From positions 62,001-126,000 of the forward strand of contig JAPSLO010000002.1 in assembly GCA_031180725.1 (NCBI GenBank): 64,000 bases of DNA, given 5' to 3'. The DNA comes from Roseomonas sp. GTDB taxonomy: Bacteria > Pseudomonadota > Alphaproteobacteria > Acetobacterales > Acetobacteraceae. Numbering within the stretch: the first letter of the stretch is position 1; every line of letters begins with the position of its first letter. Shown here in pieces: positions 8,751 to 18,823 of the stretch. Below the pieces are notes generated by a model. It was not told the DNA's origin, did not search any database, and saw only the letters and a program-made list of their open reading frames with translations. The translations under genes were made by a program, and so were the position numbers.

Positions 8751-11700
8751 ATGCAGCCAAGCGCCAACGGAATTCCCGCAACAGATGGCGGCGCGATCGG
8801 CGCAGATGTGATGGACGTGCAGCGGCCTGACGGCTACGGGCGAGAGCTGAATGAACTGCTGACGGCCCTGCAGGCTGTGCGGGCGGGCGACTTCTCCGTG
8901 CGGCTTCCAGGCAATCACGTCGGGCTGGCCGGCAAGATCGCCGACACCTTCAACGATATCGTCGCTGCCAATCAACGCATGGCCCAGCAGCTCGAGGAAG
9001 TGGGCCAAGTCGTCGGCCGTGAGGGCAAAACCGGCAAGCGAGTGCGCTTCGCGACGTCTGAGGGCGCCTGGGGCGAGATGGAGGATTCGGTCAATACGCT
9101 GATAGATGACCTGCTATGGCCGACCGAGGCTGTGACCCGCGCCGTGACCGCGGTGGCCAAGGGCGACCTGCTGCAGACTGTTCAGCTTGAGGTGGACGGC
9201 CGGCCGCTGAAGGGCGAGTTCCTGCGCTCCGCCTCCATCGTGAACACGATGATCCAGCAGCTCAGCGTCTTCACCTCCGAGGTGACCCGCGTGGCGCGCG
9301 AGGTCGGCACCGATGGCAAGCTGGGCGGCCAGGCGCAGGTCCGAGAAGTGACGGGCGTCTGGAAGGACCTGACGGAATCCGTCAACTCCATGGCCTCCAA
9401 CCTGACGGCGCAGGTCCGCAACATCGCTGAGGTGACGATCGCGGTCGCGAATGGCGACCTTTCGAAGAAGATCACGGTGGATGTGCGGGGCGAGATCCTG
9501 CAGCTGAAGGAAGCCATCAACACCATGGTGGACCAGCTGCGTTCCTTCGCCTCGGAGGTGACGCGCGTGGCGCGTGAGGTGGGCACCGAAGGCAAACTTG
9601 GCGGCCAGGCGCTGGTTCCGGGCGTCGCCGGCACCTGGAAGGACCTCACGGACTCGGTCAACGCCATGTGCGGCAATCTTACCGCGCAGGTCCGCAATAT
9701 CGCACAGGTGACCACCGCCGTGGCCCGCGGTGACCTCAGCCGCAAGATCACCGTAGATGTCCGCGGCGAGATCCTGGAGCTGAAGGACACCATCAACACC
9801 ATGGTGGACCAGCTTAACGCCTTCGCCTCCGAAGTGACGCGCGTGGCGCGCGAGGTAGGCACCGAAGGCCGTCTGGGCGGCCAGGCGCAGGTGCCGGGGG
9901 TGGCGGGCACCTGGAAGGACCTGACGGACAGTGTGAATTCCATGGCGGGCAACCTGACCGCCCAGGTGCGCAACATCGCCGAGGTCGCCACCGCCATCGC
10001 CGGTGGCGACCTCAGCCGCAAGATCACCGTGAATGTCAGCGGCGAGATCCTGCAGCTGAAGGAAACCATCAACACGATGGTGGACCAGCTGAACGCCTTC
10101 GCCGGCGAAGTAACGCGCGTGGCGCGCGAGGTCGGTACCGAAGGCCGTCTGGGCGGCCAGGCCAATGTGCTAGGTGTCGCCGGCACCTGGAAGGACCTGA
10201 CGGAGTCGGTGAACTCCATGGCCTCGAACCTGACGGCGCAGGTCCGCAATATCGCCGAGGTTTCGACCGCCATCGCCAATGGTGACCTGTCCAAGAAGAT
10301 CACCGTGGATGTGCGCGGCGAGATCCTGCAGCTGAAGGAAACCATCAACACCACGGTCGATCAGCTCAACGCCTTCGCCTCCGAGGTGACGCGCGTGGCG
10401 CGCGAGGTCGGCACCGAAGGCAAGCTGGGCGGCCAGGCGCAGGTGAAGGGGGTGGCCGGCACCTGGAAGGACCTGACGGACAGCGTCAACTCCATGGCGT
10501 CCAACTTGACCGGCCAGGTGCGCAACATCGCAGAGGTCGCCACCGCCGTGGCGCGCGGTGATCTTTCCAAGAAGATCACCGTGAATGTCAGCGGCGAGAT
10601 CCTGCAGCTGAAGGACACCATCAACACGATGGTGGACCAGCTGAACGCCTTCGCCTCCGAGGTGACACGCGTGGCACGCGAGGTCGGCACCGAAGGGCGC
10701 CTGGGCGGGCAGGCCGTGGTGCCGGGCGTCGCTGGCACCTGGAAGGACCTGACAGAGTCGGTGAACTCCATGGCCTCAAACCTGACGGGCCAAGTGCGGA
10801 ACATCGCGGAAGTCGCCACCGCCATCGCGAATGGCGACCTCAGCCGCAAGATCACGGTGGATGTGCGGGGCGAGATCCTTCAGCTGAAGGAAACGCTGAA
10901 CACCATGGTCGACCAGCTCAACCGGTTCGCCAACGAGGTGACACGCGTGGCGCGCGAGGTGGGCACCGAAGGTCGCCTGGGCGGCCAGGCACAAGTGCCG
11001 GGCGTAGCGGGCACCTGGAAGGACCTGACGGACAACGTGAACTCCATGGCCGGTAACCTAACCGGCCAAGTGCGCAACATCGCCGAAGTCACCACCGCCG
11101 TGGCGCGCGGCGATCTAAGCCGCAAGATCACCGTGGACGTGAAGGGAGAAATCCTGGAGCTGAAGAACACCATCAACACCATGGTGGACCAGCTCAATGC
11201 CTTCGCCGGTGAAGTGACGCGCGTGGCGCGCGAGGTGGGCACCGAAGGCAAACTGGGCGGCCAGGCCGTGGTGCCGGGCGTCGCCGGCACCTGGAAGGAT
11301 CTGACTGACAACGTCAACTTCATGGCCTCGAACCTGACGGGCCAGGTGCGCAACATCGCGGAGGTTGCGACCGCCATCGCCGGCGGCGACCTATCCAAGA
11401 AGATCACCGTGGATGTGCGGGGCGAGATCCTCCAGCTGAAGGAGACCATCAACACGATGGTCGAGCAGCTGCGTTCCTTCGCCGGCGAAGTAACACGCGT
11501 CGCGCGCGAGGTGGGCACCGAAGGTCGCCTGGGCGGCCAGGCCGTGGTGCCGGGCGTGGCCGGCACCTGGAAGGACCTGACCGACAACGTCAACCTGCTG
11601 GCCGGCAATCTCACGACGCAGGTGCGCAACATCGCGGAAGTCACCACCGCCGTCGCGCGCGGCGATCTCAGCCGCAAGATCACCGTGGATGTGAAAGGTG

Positions 11701-14700
11701 AGATCCTGGAGCTGAAGAACACCATCAACACCATGGTGGACCAGCTCAATGCCTTTGCGTCGGAGGTGACGCGCGTGGCGCGCGAAGTCGGCACGGAAGG
11801 CAAGCTGGGCGGGCAGGCCGTGGTGCCGGGCGTGGCCGGCACCTGGAAGGACCTGACCGACACGGTAAACTTCATGGCCTCGAACCTGACCGAGCAGGTG
11901 CGTGGCATCGTCAAGGTCGTGACCGCAGTGGCCGATGGCGACCTGAAGCAGAAGCTGACCGTGAACTCAAAGGGCGAGGTCGCGGCACTGGCCGAAACCA
12001 TCAACAACATGACCGACACGCTGGCGACTTTTGCCGACCAGGTCACCACCGTCGCGCGCGAAGTCGGAGTGGAAGGCCGCCTTGGCGGTCAGGCCAATGT
12101 GCCGGGCGCCGCCGGCACCTGGAAGGATCTCACCGGCAACGTGAACCTGCTGGCCGCAAACCTGACGACGCAGGTGCGCGCCATTGCCGAAGTCGCGACC
12201 GCCGTGACCAAGGGCGACCTCACCCGCTCGATCCAGGTAGATGCCCGTGGCGAGGTGGCGGAGCTCAAGGACAACATCAACACGATGATCGAGAACCTGC
12301 GGCAAACGACCGACAGGAATACCGAACAGGACTGGCTGAAGACCAATCTCGCCCGCTTCACCAGCATGTTGCAGGGGCAGCGTGACCTGGCCACTGTCGG
12401 CCGGATGCTGCTCTCTGAGCTCGCGCCGCTGGTCAATGCGCAGCAGGGTGTCATCTACCAGATCGCCTCCGACCCTGCGCCCTGCCTGCGCCTGCTTTCG
12501 GCCTATGCGGATGACGAGGGACCGGGACACCCGGACACGTTGCGTCTCGGCGAAGGTCTTGTCGGGCAGTGCGCGGCCGATGCGCGTCGCATGGTCATCA
12601 CCGAGGTGCCGGAGAATGTGGTTCCCATCCGCTCGGGCCTCTTCCGTGCCGCACCGCGCAGCATCATCGTGCTGCCCGTGCTGTTCGAGGGACAGGTGAA
12701 GGCGGTCATCGAGCTCGCGTCGCTCGGTTCCTTCACCGACCTGCAGATGTCCTTCCTGGAGCAGCTGACGGCCAGCATCGGCATCGTGCTGAACAGCATC
12801 GAAGCGACGATGCAGACCGAGGGCCTGCTGACCCAGTCGCAACAGCTCGCTGGCGAGCTCCAGGCCCAGCAGCGCGAGCTGCAGCAGACGAACGAGCAGC
12901 TGGAACAGAAGGCCCAGCAGCTCGCCGAGCGCAACGTGGAAGTGGAGCGCAAAAACCAGGAGATCGAGCAGGCCCGCCGCGCACTGGAGGAGAAGGCCAC
13001 TGAGCTGGCGCTCACCTCGAAGTACAAGTCCGAGTTCCTGGCCAATATGTCGCACGAGCTACGGACGCCGCTGAACAGCATCCTGATTCTCGGTCAGCAG
13101 CTCGCGGACAACGCGGATGGCAACCTTTCGCCGCGTCAGGTGGAATTCGCCCGCACCATTCACGGCGCCGGCACCGACCTGCTGAACCTGATCAGCGACA
13201 TTCTGGACCTGTCCAAGATCGAATCCGGCACTGTCTCGGTGGATGCGGAGGAGATCTACTTCACCAATCTGCTCGAAGTGGTCGCCCGCCCCTTCCGCCA
13301 CGAGGCGGAGAGCCGGAACCTGGGCTTTGAGGTGCAGCTCGATCCATCACTGGGCCGCAGCCTGGTCACGGACTCCAAGCGCCTCCAGCAGGTGCTAAAG
13401 AACCTCCTCTCCAACGCCTTCAAGTTCACCGAAAGCGGTCATGTGCGGCTTTCCGCAACGGCTGCGCCGACAGGCTGGAGCCCGGACCACCCGGTGCTGC
13501 GTCACTCGCCGACCGTTGTCGCCTTCGAGGTCTCGGATACCGGCATCGGCATTCCGCCAGAGAAGCAGAAGATCATCTTCGAGGCCTTCCAGCAGGCCGA
13601 TGCCAGCACCAGCCGCAAATACGGCGGCACGGGCCTGGGCCTCGCCATCAGCCGTGAGCTTGCGAATCTGCTGGGCGGCGAGATCCAGCTGCGCAGCACG
13701 CCGGGCGCCGGCAGCACCTTCACGCTCTACCTGCCCCTGAAATATGCCGGCACGCCGGCGCTGCCGCCCGCGCCCCCAGCGCCGCCCCCGGTCGCCGAGA
13801 ACCGCAGCCCGGCGACCCAGCGCTTGCTCGCCGAACGTCCCGTGGACATCGTCCCGGACGATCGCGATAGTATTGCGCCAGGGGACACGACGATCCTAAT
13901 CGTGGAGGACGACCCGCATTATGCGCGCGTGGTTGCGGACCTGGCGCGCGATAATGGCTTCAAGGTGCTGATAGCGACGCGAGGCGCCGATGCCCTGGCG
14001 CTGGCGCGCGAATACCGGCCCACCACCATCTCGCTCGATGTCTTCCTGCCTGACATGCTGGGCTGGACGGTGCTGAGCCAGCTCAAGCAGAGCCCGGAGA
14101 CGCGTCATATACCAGTGCAGATCGTCACGCTGGAAGAGGACTGGCGCCACGGTCTCGCGCGCGGTGCTTTCGCCTTTATGACCAAGCCGACGACGACTGA
14201 GGGTCTTGCCGCCGCGCTTGCACGCATCAAGGCCTTCGCCGAGCCGCGCCGCAAGCGCCTGCTGGTCGTTGAGGACAACCCGGCGGAGCAGTTGAGCATC
14301 ACAGAGCTGCTCGGCCACGACGATGTGGACATCTCGATCGTCAGCACCGGCGAGGAGGCGATGGACGTTCTGCTGCGCGAGCCAGCGGACTGCATGGTGC
14401 TCGACCTCAAGTTGCCGGACATGTCCGGCTTCGAGGTGCTGGAACGCATCGGTGCCGAGGAGAAGCTGCGCGACCTGCCAGTGGTGGTTTTCACCGGGCG
14501 GGAGTTGTCGCCCGAGGAGGATGCGCGCCTGCACAGCGTGGCGCGCAGCGTCGTCGTGAAGGGTGTGGAATCGCCCGAACGCCTGCTGGATGAGACGGCG
14601 CTGTTCCTGCACCGTGTCGTCTCTGACCTGCCGCCGGAGAAGCAGCGCATGCTGGAACGGCTGCACAGCTCGGATGAGGATCTGGTCGGGCGGACCGTGC

Positions 14701-15056
14701 TGCTGGTGGACGATGACGCCCGCAACATATTCGCGCTCAGCAGCGTTCTGGAACGGCGCGGTATGCGCGTGCTGACCGCCACGACGGGCAGCGAGGCGAT
14801 CTCCCTCATCGAATCGGTGCCGAGCGTCGCGATCGTGCTGATGGATATCATGATGCCGGGCATGGACGGCTACGAGACCATCCAGGTGATCCGTGCCAAC
14901 CCGCGCTTCCGGCGTCTGCCTATCGTGGCCCTGACGGCCAAGGCGATGAAGGGTGACAGGGAGAAATGCCTGGAAGCGGGCGCCTCCGACTACCTCGCCA
15001 AGCCCGTGAACACCGAGCAGCTGCTCTCCGCCCTGCGGATGTGGCTGCATCGATAG
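8751..15056 (+). CDS. giant soluble poly-HAMP hybrid histidine kinase (11 HAMP pairs-GAF-HK-REC-REC-REC)
   Basis: The ATG at 8751, behind a GAGGAG site, gives 2101 residues; an in-frame start at 8646 lacks such a site. No transmembrane segment is seen. Order: degenerate HAMP-like helices (1-176); eleven contiguous 92-residue units (177-1188), each a pair of HAMP modules; GAF domain (about 1198-1354); long Gln/Glu-rich coiled coil (1355-1424); HisKA with phospho-acceptor H1435 in SHELRTPL; HATPase with N, DTGIG and GTGLGLA boxes (about 1540-1663); three receiver domains with Asp at 1763, 1885 and 2032. The architecture recalls the poly-HAMP group III hybrid kinases of fungi (Nik1) and bacterial relatives. 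A second hybrid kinase starts 15 nt after the stop, suggesting a phosphorelay. Confidence 0.93.
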   Translation: MQPSANGIPATDGGAIGADVMDVQRPDGYGRELNELLTALQAVRAGDFSVRLPGNHVGLAGKIADTFNDIVAANQRMAQQLEEVGQVVGREGKTGKRVRFATSEGAWGEMEDSVNTLIDDLLWPTEAVTRAVTAVAKGDLLQTVQLEVDGRPLKGEFLRSASIVNTMIQQLSVFTSEVTRVAREVGTDGKLGGQAQVREVTGVWKDLTESVNSMASNLTAQVRNIAEVTIAVANGDLSKKITVDVRGEILQLKEAINTMVDQLRSFASEVTRVAREVGTEGKLGGQALVPGVAGTWKDLTDSVNAMCGNLTAQVRNIAQVTTAVARGDLSRKITVDVRGEILELKDTINTMVDQLNAFASEVTRVAREVGTEGRLGGQAQVPGVAGTWKDLTDSVNSMAGNLTAQVRNIAEVATAIAGGDLSRKITVNVSGEILQLKETINTMVDQLNAFAGEVTRVAREVGTEGRLGGQANVLGVAGTWKDLTESVNSMASNLTAQVRNIAEVSTAIANGDLSKKITVDVRGEILQLKETINTTVDQLNAFASEVTRVAREVGTEGKLGGQAQVKGVAGTWKDLTDSVNSMASNLTGQVRNIAEVATAVARGDLSKKITVNVSGEILQLKDTINTMVDQLNAFASEVTRVAREVGTEGRLGGQAVVPGVAGTWKDLTESVNSMASNLTGQVRNIAEVATAIANGDLSRKITVDVRGEILQLKETLNTMVDQLNRFANEVTRVAREVGTEGRLGGQAQVPGVAGTWKDLTDNVNSMAGNLTGQVRNIAEVTTAVARGDLSRKITVDVKGEILELKNTINTMVDQLNAFAGEVTRVAREVGTEGKLGGQAVVPGVAGTWKDLTDNVNFMASNLTGQVRNIAEVATAIAGGDLSKKITVDVRGEILQLKETINTMVEQLRSFAGEVTRVAREVGTEGRLGGQAVVPGVAGTWKDLTDNVNLLAGNLTTQVRNIAEVTTAVARGDLSRKITVDVKGEILELKNTINTMVDQLNAFASEVTRVAREVGTEGKLGGQAVVPGVAGTWKDLTDTVNFMASNLTEQVRGIVKVVTAVADGDLKQKLTVNSKGEVAALAETINNMTDTLATFADQVTTVAREVGVEGRLGGQANVPGAAGTWKDLTGNVNLLAANLTTQVRAIAEVATAVTKGDLTRSIQVDARGEVAELKDNINTMIENLRQTTDRNTEQDWLKTNLARFTSMLQGQRDLATVGRMLLSELAPLVNAQQGVIYQIASDPAPCLRLLSAYADDEGPGHPDTLRLGEGLVGQCAADARRMVITEVPENVVPIRSGLFRAAPRSIIVLPVLFEGQVKAVIELASLGSFTDLQMSFLEQLTASIGIVLNSIEATMQTEGLLTQSQQLAGELQAQQRELQQTNEQLEQKAQQLAERNVEVERKNQEIEQARRALEEKATELALTSKYKSEFLANMSHELRTPLNSILILGQQLADNADGNLSPRQVEFARTIHGAGTDLLNLISDILDLSKIESGTVSVDAEEIYFTNLLEVVARPFRHEAESRNLGFEVQLDPSLGRSLVTDSKRLQQVLKNLLSNAFKFTESGHVRLSATAAPTGWSPDHPVLRHSPTVVAFEVSDTGIGIPPEKQKIIFEAFQQADASTSRKYGGTGLGLAISRELANLLGGEIQLRSTPGAGSTFTLYLPLKYAGTPALPPAPPAPPPVAENRSPATQRLLAERPVDIVPDDRDSIAPGDTTILIVEDDPHYARVVADLARDNGFKVLIATRGADALALAREYRPTTISLDVFLPDMLGWTVLSQLKQSPETRHIPVQIVTLEEDWRHGLARGAFAFMTKPTTTEGLAAALARIKAFAEPRRKRLLVVEDNPAEQLSITELLGHDDVDISIVSTGEEAMDVLLREPADCMVLDLKLPDMSGFEVLERIGAEEKLRDLPVVVFTGRELSPEEDARLHSVARSVVVKGVESPERLLDETALFLHRVVSDLPPEKQRMLERLHSSDEDLVGRTVLLVDDDARNIFALSSVLERRGMRVLTATTGSEAISLIESVPSVAIVLMDIMMPGMDGYETIQVIRANPRFRRLPIVALTAKAMKGDREKCLEAGASDYLAKPVNTEQLLSALRMWLHR
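9279..12314 (+). repeat. eleven tandem 276-nt units (HAMP-pair array)
   Basis: Units start every 276 nt from 9279 (9279, 9555, 9831 and so on to 12039), all in frame and without a single indel. Each encodes an A half ([17 protein letters not shown], then WKDLT) and a B half (GDLS-KIT, GEIL-LK, NTMVDQL). Units 2-9 are close copies; units 10 and 11 are the most diverged. DNA identity is high, so copy number could change by recombination or be mis-assembled from short reads. Confidence 0.97.
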
Positions 15057-15071
15057 GCCGGGAATCGCCAC

Positions 15072-17567
15072 GTGACCGCGGACGAACGGGTCAACATCCT
15101 CCTCGTCGATGACCAGCCGGCCAAGCTGCTCAGCTACGAGGCAGTCCTCGGCGAGCTTGGGGAGAACCTTATCCGCGCGAACTCCGCGCGGGAGGCCTTG
15201 GAGAAGCTGCTGCGGACGGAAGTCGCGGTCATCCTGATCGACGTCGTCATGCCGGATCTGGATGGATTTGAGCTGGCCACGATGATCCGTGGCCATCCGC
15301 GTTTCGAGCAGACCGCGATCATTTTCGTCTCCGCCGTGCATATGACAGACCTCGACCGGCTGCGCGGCTACGAGGTGGGCGCGGTGGACTACGTCCCCGT
15401 TCCGGTCGTGCCGGAGCTTCTGCGCGCGAAGGTGCGCGTCTTCGCCGAGTTGTACCGCAAGACTCGTCAGCTCGAACGCCTCAACCAGGAGCTTGAGCGG
15501 CGCGTGGCGGAGCGCACCGCGGAACTGGAAGCTTCGACCGCGCAGCTTCTGCAGAGCGAGCAGCGCCGCAGCCTGGCGCTCGCCGCCGGCCGCATGGGAT
15601 CTTGGGAATGGGACCTGCGCGCCGGGGAGCAGAGCTGGGACGAGGGCCAGCACCGCATCTTCGGCGTGCTGCCGGGAAGCTTCGTCCCCACCGACGAGGC
15701 TGTCCTTAGACTGGTGCACCCCGATGACCGCAACCGCTTCCGCGACCTTGCGGTGGGGGCGGCAAAGAGCGGCTCCGCCTATGATGCCGAATTCCGGATC
15801 ATGCGGCCCGATGGACAGCAGCGCTGGTGTGTAATCGGCGCCGCACCGACGGTCGATCCGGGGGGACAGGCGCCCCGCGTCAGCGGTGTGACGCTCGACA
15901 TCACGGAACGAAAGCAGACCGAGACCGCGCTACGGGAGAGCGAGGAGCGGCTCCGCATTGCGCAGGAGACGAGCGGCATCGGCATCTGGGACTGGGATAC
16001 AGTACGGCAGAGGATCATCTGGATCGGCGATGTCTATCGCAACTGGGGCCTGGACCAGGGGACGGCAGAACCCCCAGAAGCCATCTTCGCACGCGTCGTA
16101 CATCCCGAAGATCAGGATCGCATCTGGTCGGCAATCCAGGCGGCACTCCGTGGCGAGGCGACCTACCAGGCCGAATTCCGCATAGTTCAGCCTGATGGTT
16201 CAATCCGCTGGCTAGCCGCGCGCGGCGAGGTGATCCGCGATGTCAATGGCCAGCCGGTGCGCATGATCGGAACCGACACCGATGTCACGGACCGGCGCAG
16301 GGCGGCGGAAGTTCTGGCCGCCGCCAATGCCGAGCTCGAGCGGCGTGTGGAGGAGCGCACCCGGGAGCGCGAGGCCGCCCTCGCGCAGGTGCATGAAATG
16401 CAGAAGATGGAAAGCCTGGGCAAGCTGACCGGCGGCGTCGCGCACGACTTCAACAACCTGCTCATGGTGGTGCTCGGCAATCTCAGCCTTCTTCGCAAGC
16501 GGCTGCCGCAGGATCCGCGCCTGTTGCGGTTGTTGGATGGTGCGGTGCAGGGCGCGGAGCGCGGCGCGACGCTCACCAAGCGCATGCTGGCCTTCGCGCG
16601 CCGGCAGGAATTGAAGCCGGAGACGGTGCACCTGGCCCGGCTGGTAGAAGACGGCATGGCGGAACTGCTGCGCCGCTCACTCGGCCCGCTGGTCTCTGTC
16701 TCTACCGATTGCCTGGATGACCTGCCCGCCATTCGCGTGGATCCGAACCAGCTCGAGCTCGCCTTGCTCAACCTGGCCGTCAATGCGCGGGATGCCATGC
16801 CTCTGGGCGGGCAGCTATCGATTACCGGGCGGTACGTCGAGGATGGAACCGGCGCACCGGCGCAATTGGCGGAGGGGCGCTATGTCTGCATCACGGTCTC
16901 TGACAGCGGAACGGGCATGGACGAGGCGACGCTGAAGCGCGCCACCGAACCCTTCTTCACGACCAAGGGCATTGGAAAGGGTACCGGGCTGGGCCTTTCG
17001 ATGGTGCACGGCCTGGCGGCGCAATCCGGCGGCGCGATGCGCATCTCCAGCCGCGTGGGACTGGGGACGACGGTAGAGCTCTGGCTTCCCGTCGCGGACC
17101 AGGCGATGGCTGCACTGGCGCTGCCGCCGCCTGGCGAGGCAGGATCGGCCGCGGTCCCACCAACGGGCCGGCCCTGCCGGGTGCTGGTTGTGGATGATGA
17201 TCCGCTAATCGCAACGGGCACGGTCGCCATGCTTGAGGATCTTGGACACACCGCGCTCGAGGCCCTTTCCGCCGCACGAGCACTCGAGATCCTGGAATCG
17301 GGCACACCAGTGGATCTGGTCGTCACGGATCACGCCATGCCCGGCAAGACCGGAATCGAGCTTGCCCGGGAGATCGAGGCGAAATGGCCCGGGCTGCCAG
17401 TGTTGCTGGCCACCGGCTACGCCGATCTGCCGGATGGCGAGGCCACGATGCTGCCACGGCTCAACAAGCCCTATCGGCAGGAGGAATTGGCCGCCCAGAT
17501 CAACCGCGTGCTGGAGCGCGAGCGCACATCGAATGTCGTCTCGCTGGACGCGGCCAAACGCGCCTGA
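15072..17567 (+). CDS. hybrid histidine kinase REC-PAS-PAS-HK-REC
   Basis: GTG start at 15072, 831 residues, no membrane segment. An N-terminal receiver has D57; a coiled coil (about 130-160) joins it to two PAS domains of PAS_3 type (about 170-290 and 300-420). A second coiled coil precedes a dimerisation domain with H458 in AHDFNNLL, the NtrB-like kind. The HATPase carries N-box NLAVNARDA and GTGLGLSM. A C-terminal receiver has D753. The N-terminal receiver could be phosphorylated by the poly-HAMP kinase directly upstream (15-nt gap). No DNA-binding output is encoded here, so the final target lies elsewhere. Confidence 0.9.
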   Translation: MTADERVNILLVDDQPAKLLSYEAVLGELGENLIRANSAREALEKLLRTEVAVILIDVVMPDLDGFELATMIRGHPRFEQTAIIFVSAVHMTDLDRLRGYEVGAVDYVPVPVVPELLRAKVRVFAELYRKTRQLERLNQELERRVAERTAELEASTAQLLQSEQRRSLALAAGRMGSWEWDLRAGEQSWDEGQHRIFGVLPGSFVPTDEAVLRLVHPDDRNRFRDLAVGAAKSGSAYDAEFRIMRPDGQQRWCVIGAAPTVDPGGQAPRVSGVTLDITERKQTETALRESEERLRIAQETSGIGIWDWDTVRQRIIWIGDVYRNWGLDQGTAEPPEAIFARVVHPEDQDRIWSAIQAALRGEATYQAEFRIVQPDGSIRWLAARGEVIRDVNGQPVRMIGTDTDVTDRRRAAEVLAAANAELERRVEERTREREAALAQVHEMQKMESLGKLTGGVAHDFNNLLMVVLGNLSLLRKRLPQDPRLLRLLDGAVQGAERGATLTKRMLAFARRQELKPETVHLARLVEDGMAELLRRSLGPLVSVSTDCLDDLPAIRVDPNQLELALLNLAVNARDAMPLGGQLSITGRYVEDGTGAPAQLAEGRYVCITVSDSGTGMDEATLKRATEPFFTTKGIGKGTGLGLSMVHGLAAQSGGAMRISSRVGLGTTVELWLPVADQAMAALALPPPGEAGSAAVPPTGRPCRVLVVDDDPLIATGTVAMLEDLGHTALEALSAARALEILESGTPVDLVVTDHAMPGKTGIELAREIEAKWPGLPVLLATGYADLPDGEATMLPRLNKPYRQEELAAQINRVLERERTSNVVSLDAAKRA

Positions 17568-17678
17568 GCCTTCGTCGCCAGCCCGCCGTCCGCCTCGGGC
17601 CAAACTCCCCATGAAGTAGGGCGTTAGAAGCGTCATCAGATGCGGCGCGAAGGCCGCAACGGACTGAAGGAGCGTCCC

Positions 17679-18107
17679 ATGCAGGAGAAGAGGATATCGG
17701 AAAACCTTTCTGGCGAGGCAGGCACGCGTGGTGGCGTGGCGATCAACGAGACCCAGGACCTGATCGCCTCCGACAAGGTCGAGGGCACGGCGGTCTACAA
17801 CCGCCAGGGCGAGCGTCTCGGCTCGATCTACAATGTCATGATCGATAAGCGGTCCGGCCAGGTACGGTATGCCGTGATGAGCTTCGGCGGCTTCCTCGGC
17901 ATTGGCGAGAGCTATCACCCGCTACCCTGGGAAAAGCTGACCTACGACCCGAGCCAGGGCGGCTATGTGGTGGACCTTACCCGCGACCAGCTGGAGGGCG
18001 CGCCGCGCTACCGCCGCGACGAAACGCCCTGGTCCGATCCTGTCTACGGCCGGACGGTCAGCGACTATTACGGCATTCCTTTCGGCATTCCCCTGCCGCG
18101 GGTCTGA
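17679..18107 (+). CDS. PRC-barrel domain protein
   Basis: An AAGGAG ribosome site at 17667-17672 selects the ATG at 17679 (142 residues) over the in-frame 17640. Residues about 25-100 form a PRC-barrel: LIASDKVEGTAVYN, GSIYNVMIDKRSGQVRYAVMSFGGFLGIGE, then HPLPWEKL. The tail is Tyr/Pro-rich. PRC-barrel proteins of this stand-alone type are common in alphaproteobacteria and are often stress-linked, but their activity is unknown. It follows the second kinase by 111 nt and could be an output gene of that pathway; this is inference only. Confidence 0.85.
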   Translation: MQEKRISENLSGEAGTRGGVAINETQDLIASDKVEGTAVYNRQGERLGSIYNVMIDKRSGQVRYAVMSFGGFLGIGESYHPLPWEKLTYDPSQGGYVVDLTRDQLEGAPRYRRDETPWSDPVYGRTVSDYYGIPFGIPLPRV

Positions 18108-18118
18108 ACGACGCCCCG

Positions 18119-18140
18119 TGCCCGGCCGGACGGCCGGGCA
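18119..18140 (+). terminator. GC-rich hairpin after the PRC-barrel gene
   Basis: A 10-bp perfect stem, TGCCCGGCCG (18119-18128) with CGGCCGGGCA (18131-18140), starts 12 nt after the stop codon. No T-tract follows, so it is a terminator-like hairpin rather than a canonical intrinsic terminator. Confidence 0.4.
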
Positions 18141-18171
18141 GGATAGCCGCGGTTATCCGGGCCCGTGTTCG

Positions 18172-18640
18172 CTCCTAGTCCCGAGTCGCCGAATGAGCCG
18201 CACGAAGTCCCCCTGCACGCTTGCATGTAGGTCTTCAGCTTGTCGCTCCCGCGGTAGGAGACCTCAGCCAGCATATTGCTGAGAGGCTGGACTTATTTGG
18301 GGTTCTCCATCGCCGCGCGAAAGGCGTCATGCAGGCGCTGCACCACAGACGCCGGCGTGCCGGCTGGGGCGACGCGGCCATTGTCCGCATCCTGGCCGAA
18401 GCTGAAGCCCAGTTCGCGGACCGCCGGCCGTTCCGGAAAGGCCTTCGTACGTTGTAGTGGAGGTGAACACATCAGCGCGTTCAACATGCTGCGCGAAGCG
18501 CGCGCCGGGTCGCAGATGGCAGCGGGATCGTGACGATCACCACTTCCATGGTGCGGAGCATGGCGCCGAATGTGGGGGGCTGACCAAGCCGGCGCTGGCA
18601 GCGTTGCTGCACGCGCTCGAAGCTGGCGCATGTCTATCGC
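18172..18640 (-). pseudogene. decayed TTT (Bug/TctC) substrate-binding protein fragment
   Basis: On the minus strand, 18293 to about 18450 encodes AFPERPAVRELGF, then APAGTPASVVQRLHDAF, which matches the C-terminal third of Bug proteins and aligns with the intact one at 41614-42615 (RFPDVPTLRESGV, HVRILHDAF). A TAA then breaks the frame at NPK. Past it, MLAEV and GSDKLKTYMQA continue the match, and a frame change yields GDFVRLIRRLG, the usual end. Upstream of 18470 similarity fades. Stop plus frameshift make this a pseudogene; its boundaries are approximate. Confidence 0.6.
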
Positions 18641-18823
18641 GCACCTCGATTGTTGGCCAGCGATCGCCGCGCGGCGGATTGCCTGGCCGCGCCGGCAGGC
18701 TTGGACCCTTCTCCCTGCTCTGCCTCGTACTCTCCGGTGCCCTGCACTAGCGAGGGAAGCGCGTATCGCCGCCCGGCAGTGTGACCGGGCGGCAGCGCCA
18801 CCATCGGGCGCCGGGGCGCCGGT
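18641..18823. other. intergenic remainder without recognised gene
   Basis: Between the degraded Bug fragment and the metZ stop nothing coding or structural is convincing. Taken with the pseudogene, the 18108-18823 interval is about 0.7 kb without an intact gene. Confidence 0.5.

Noticed and set aside
9182-12049. Long antisense frames across the HAMP array with repeated Ser/Arg-rich protein
   Set aside because: They merely mirror the 276-nt repeat on the opposite strand and have no ribosome site or family motif.
9279-12314. Tandem repeat considered as a CRISPR or satellite
   Set aside because: The repeat is continuous, coding and in frame with HAMP motifs; there are no spacers.
18221-18750. 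Plus-strand open frames in the 18.2-18.8 kb region
   Set aside because: No ribosome site or family signal; the minus strand shows Bug protein remnants instead.
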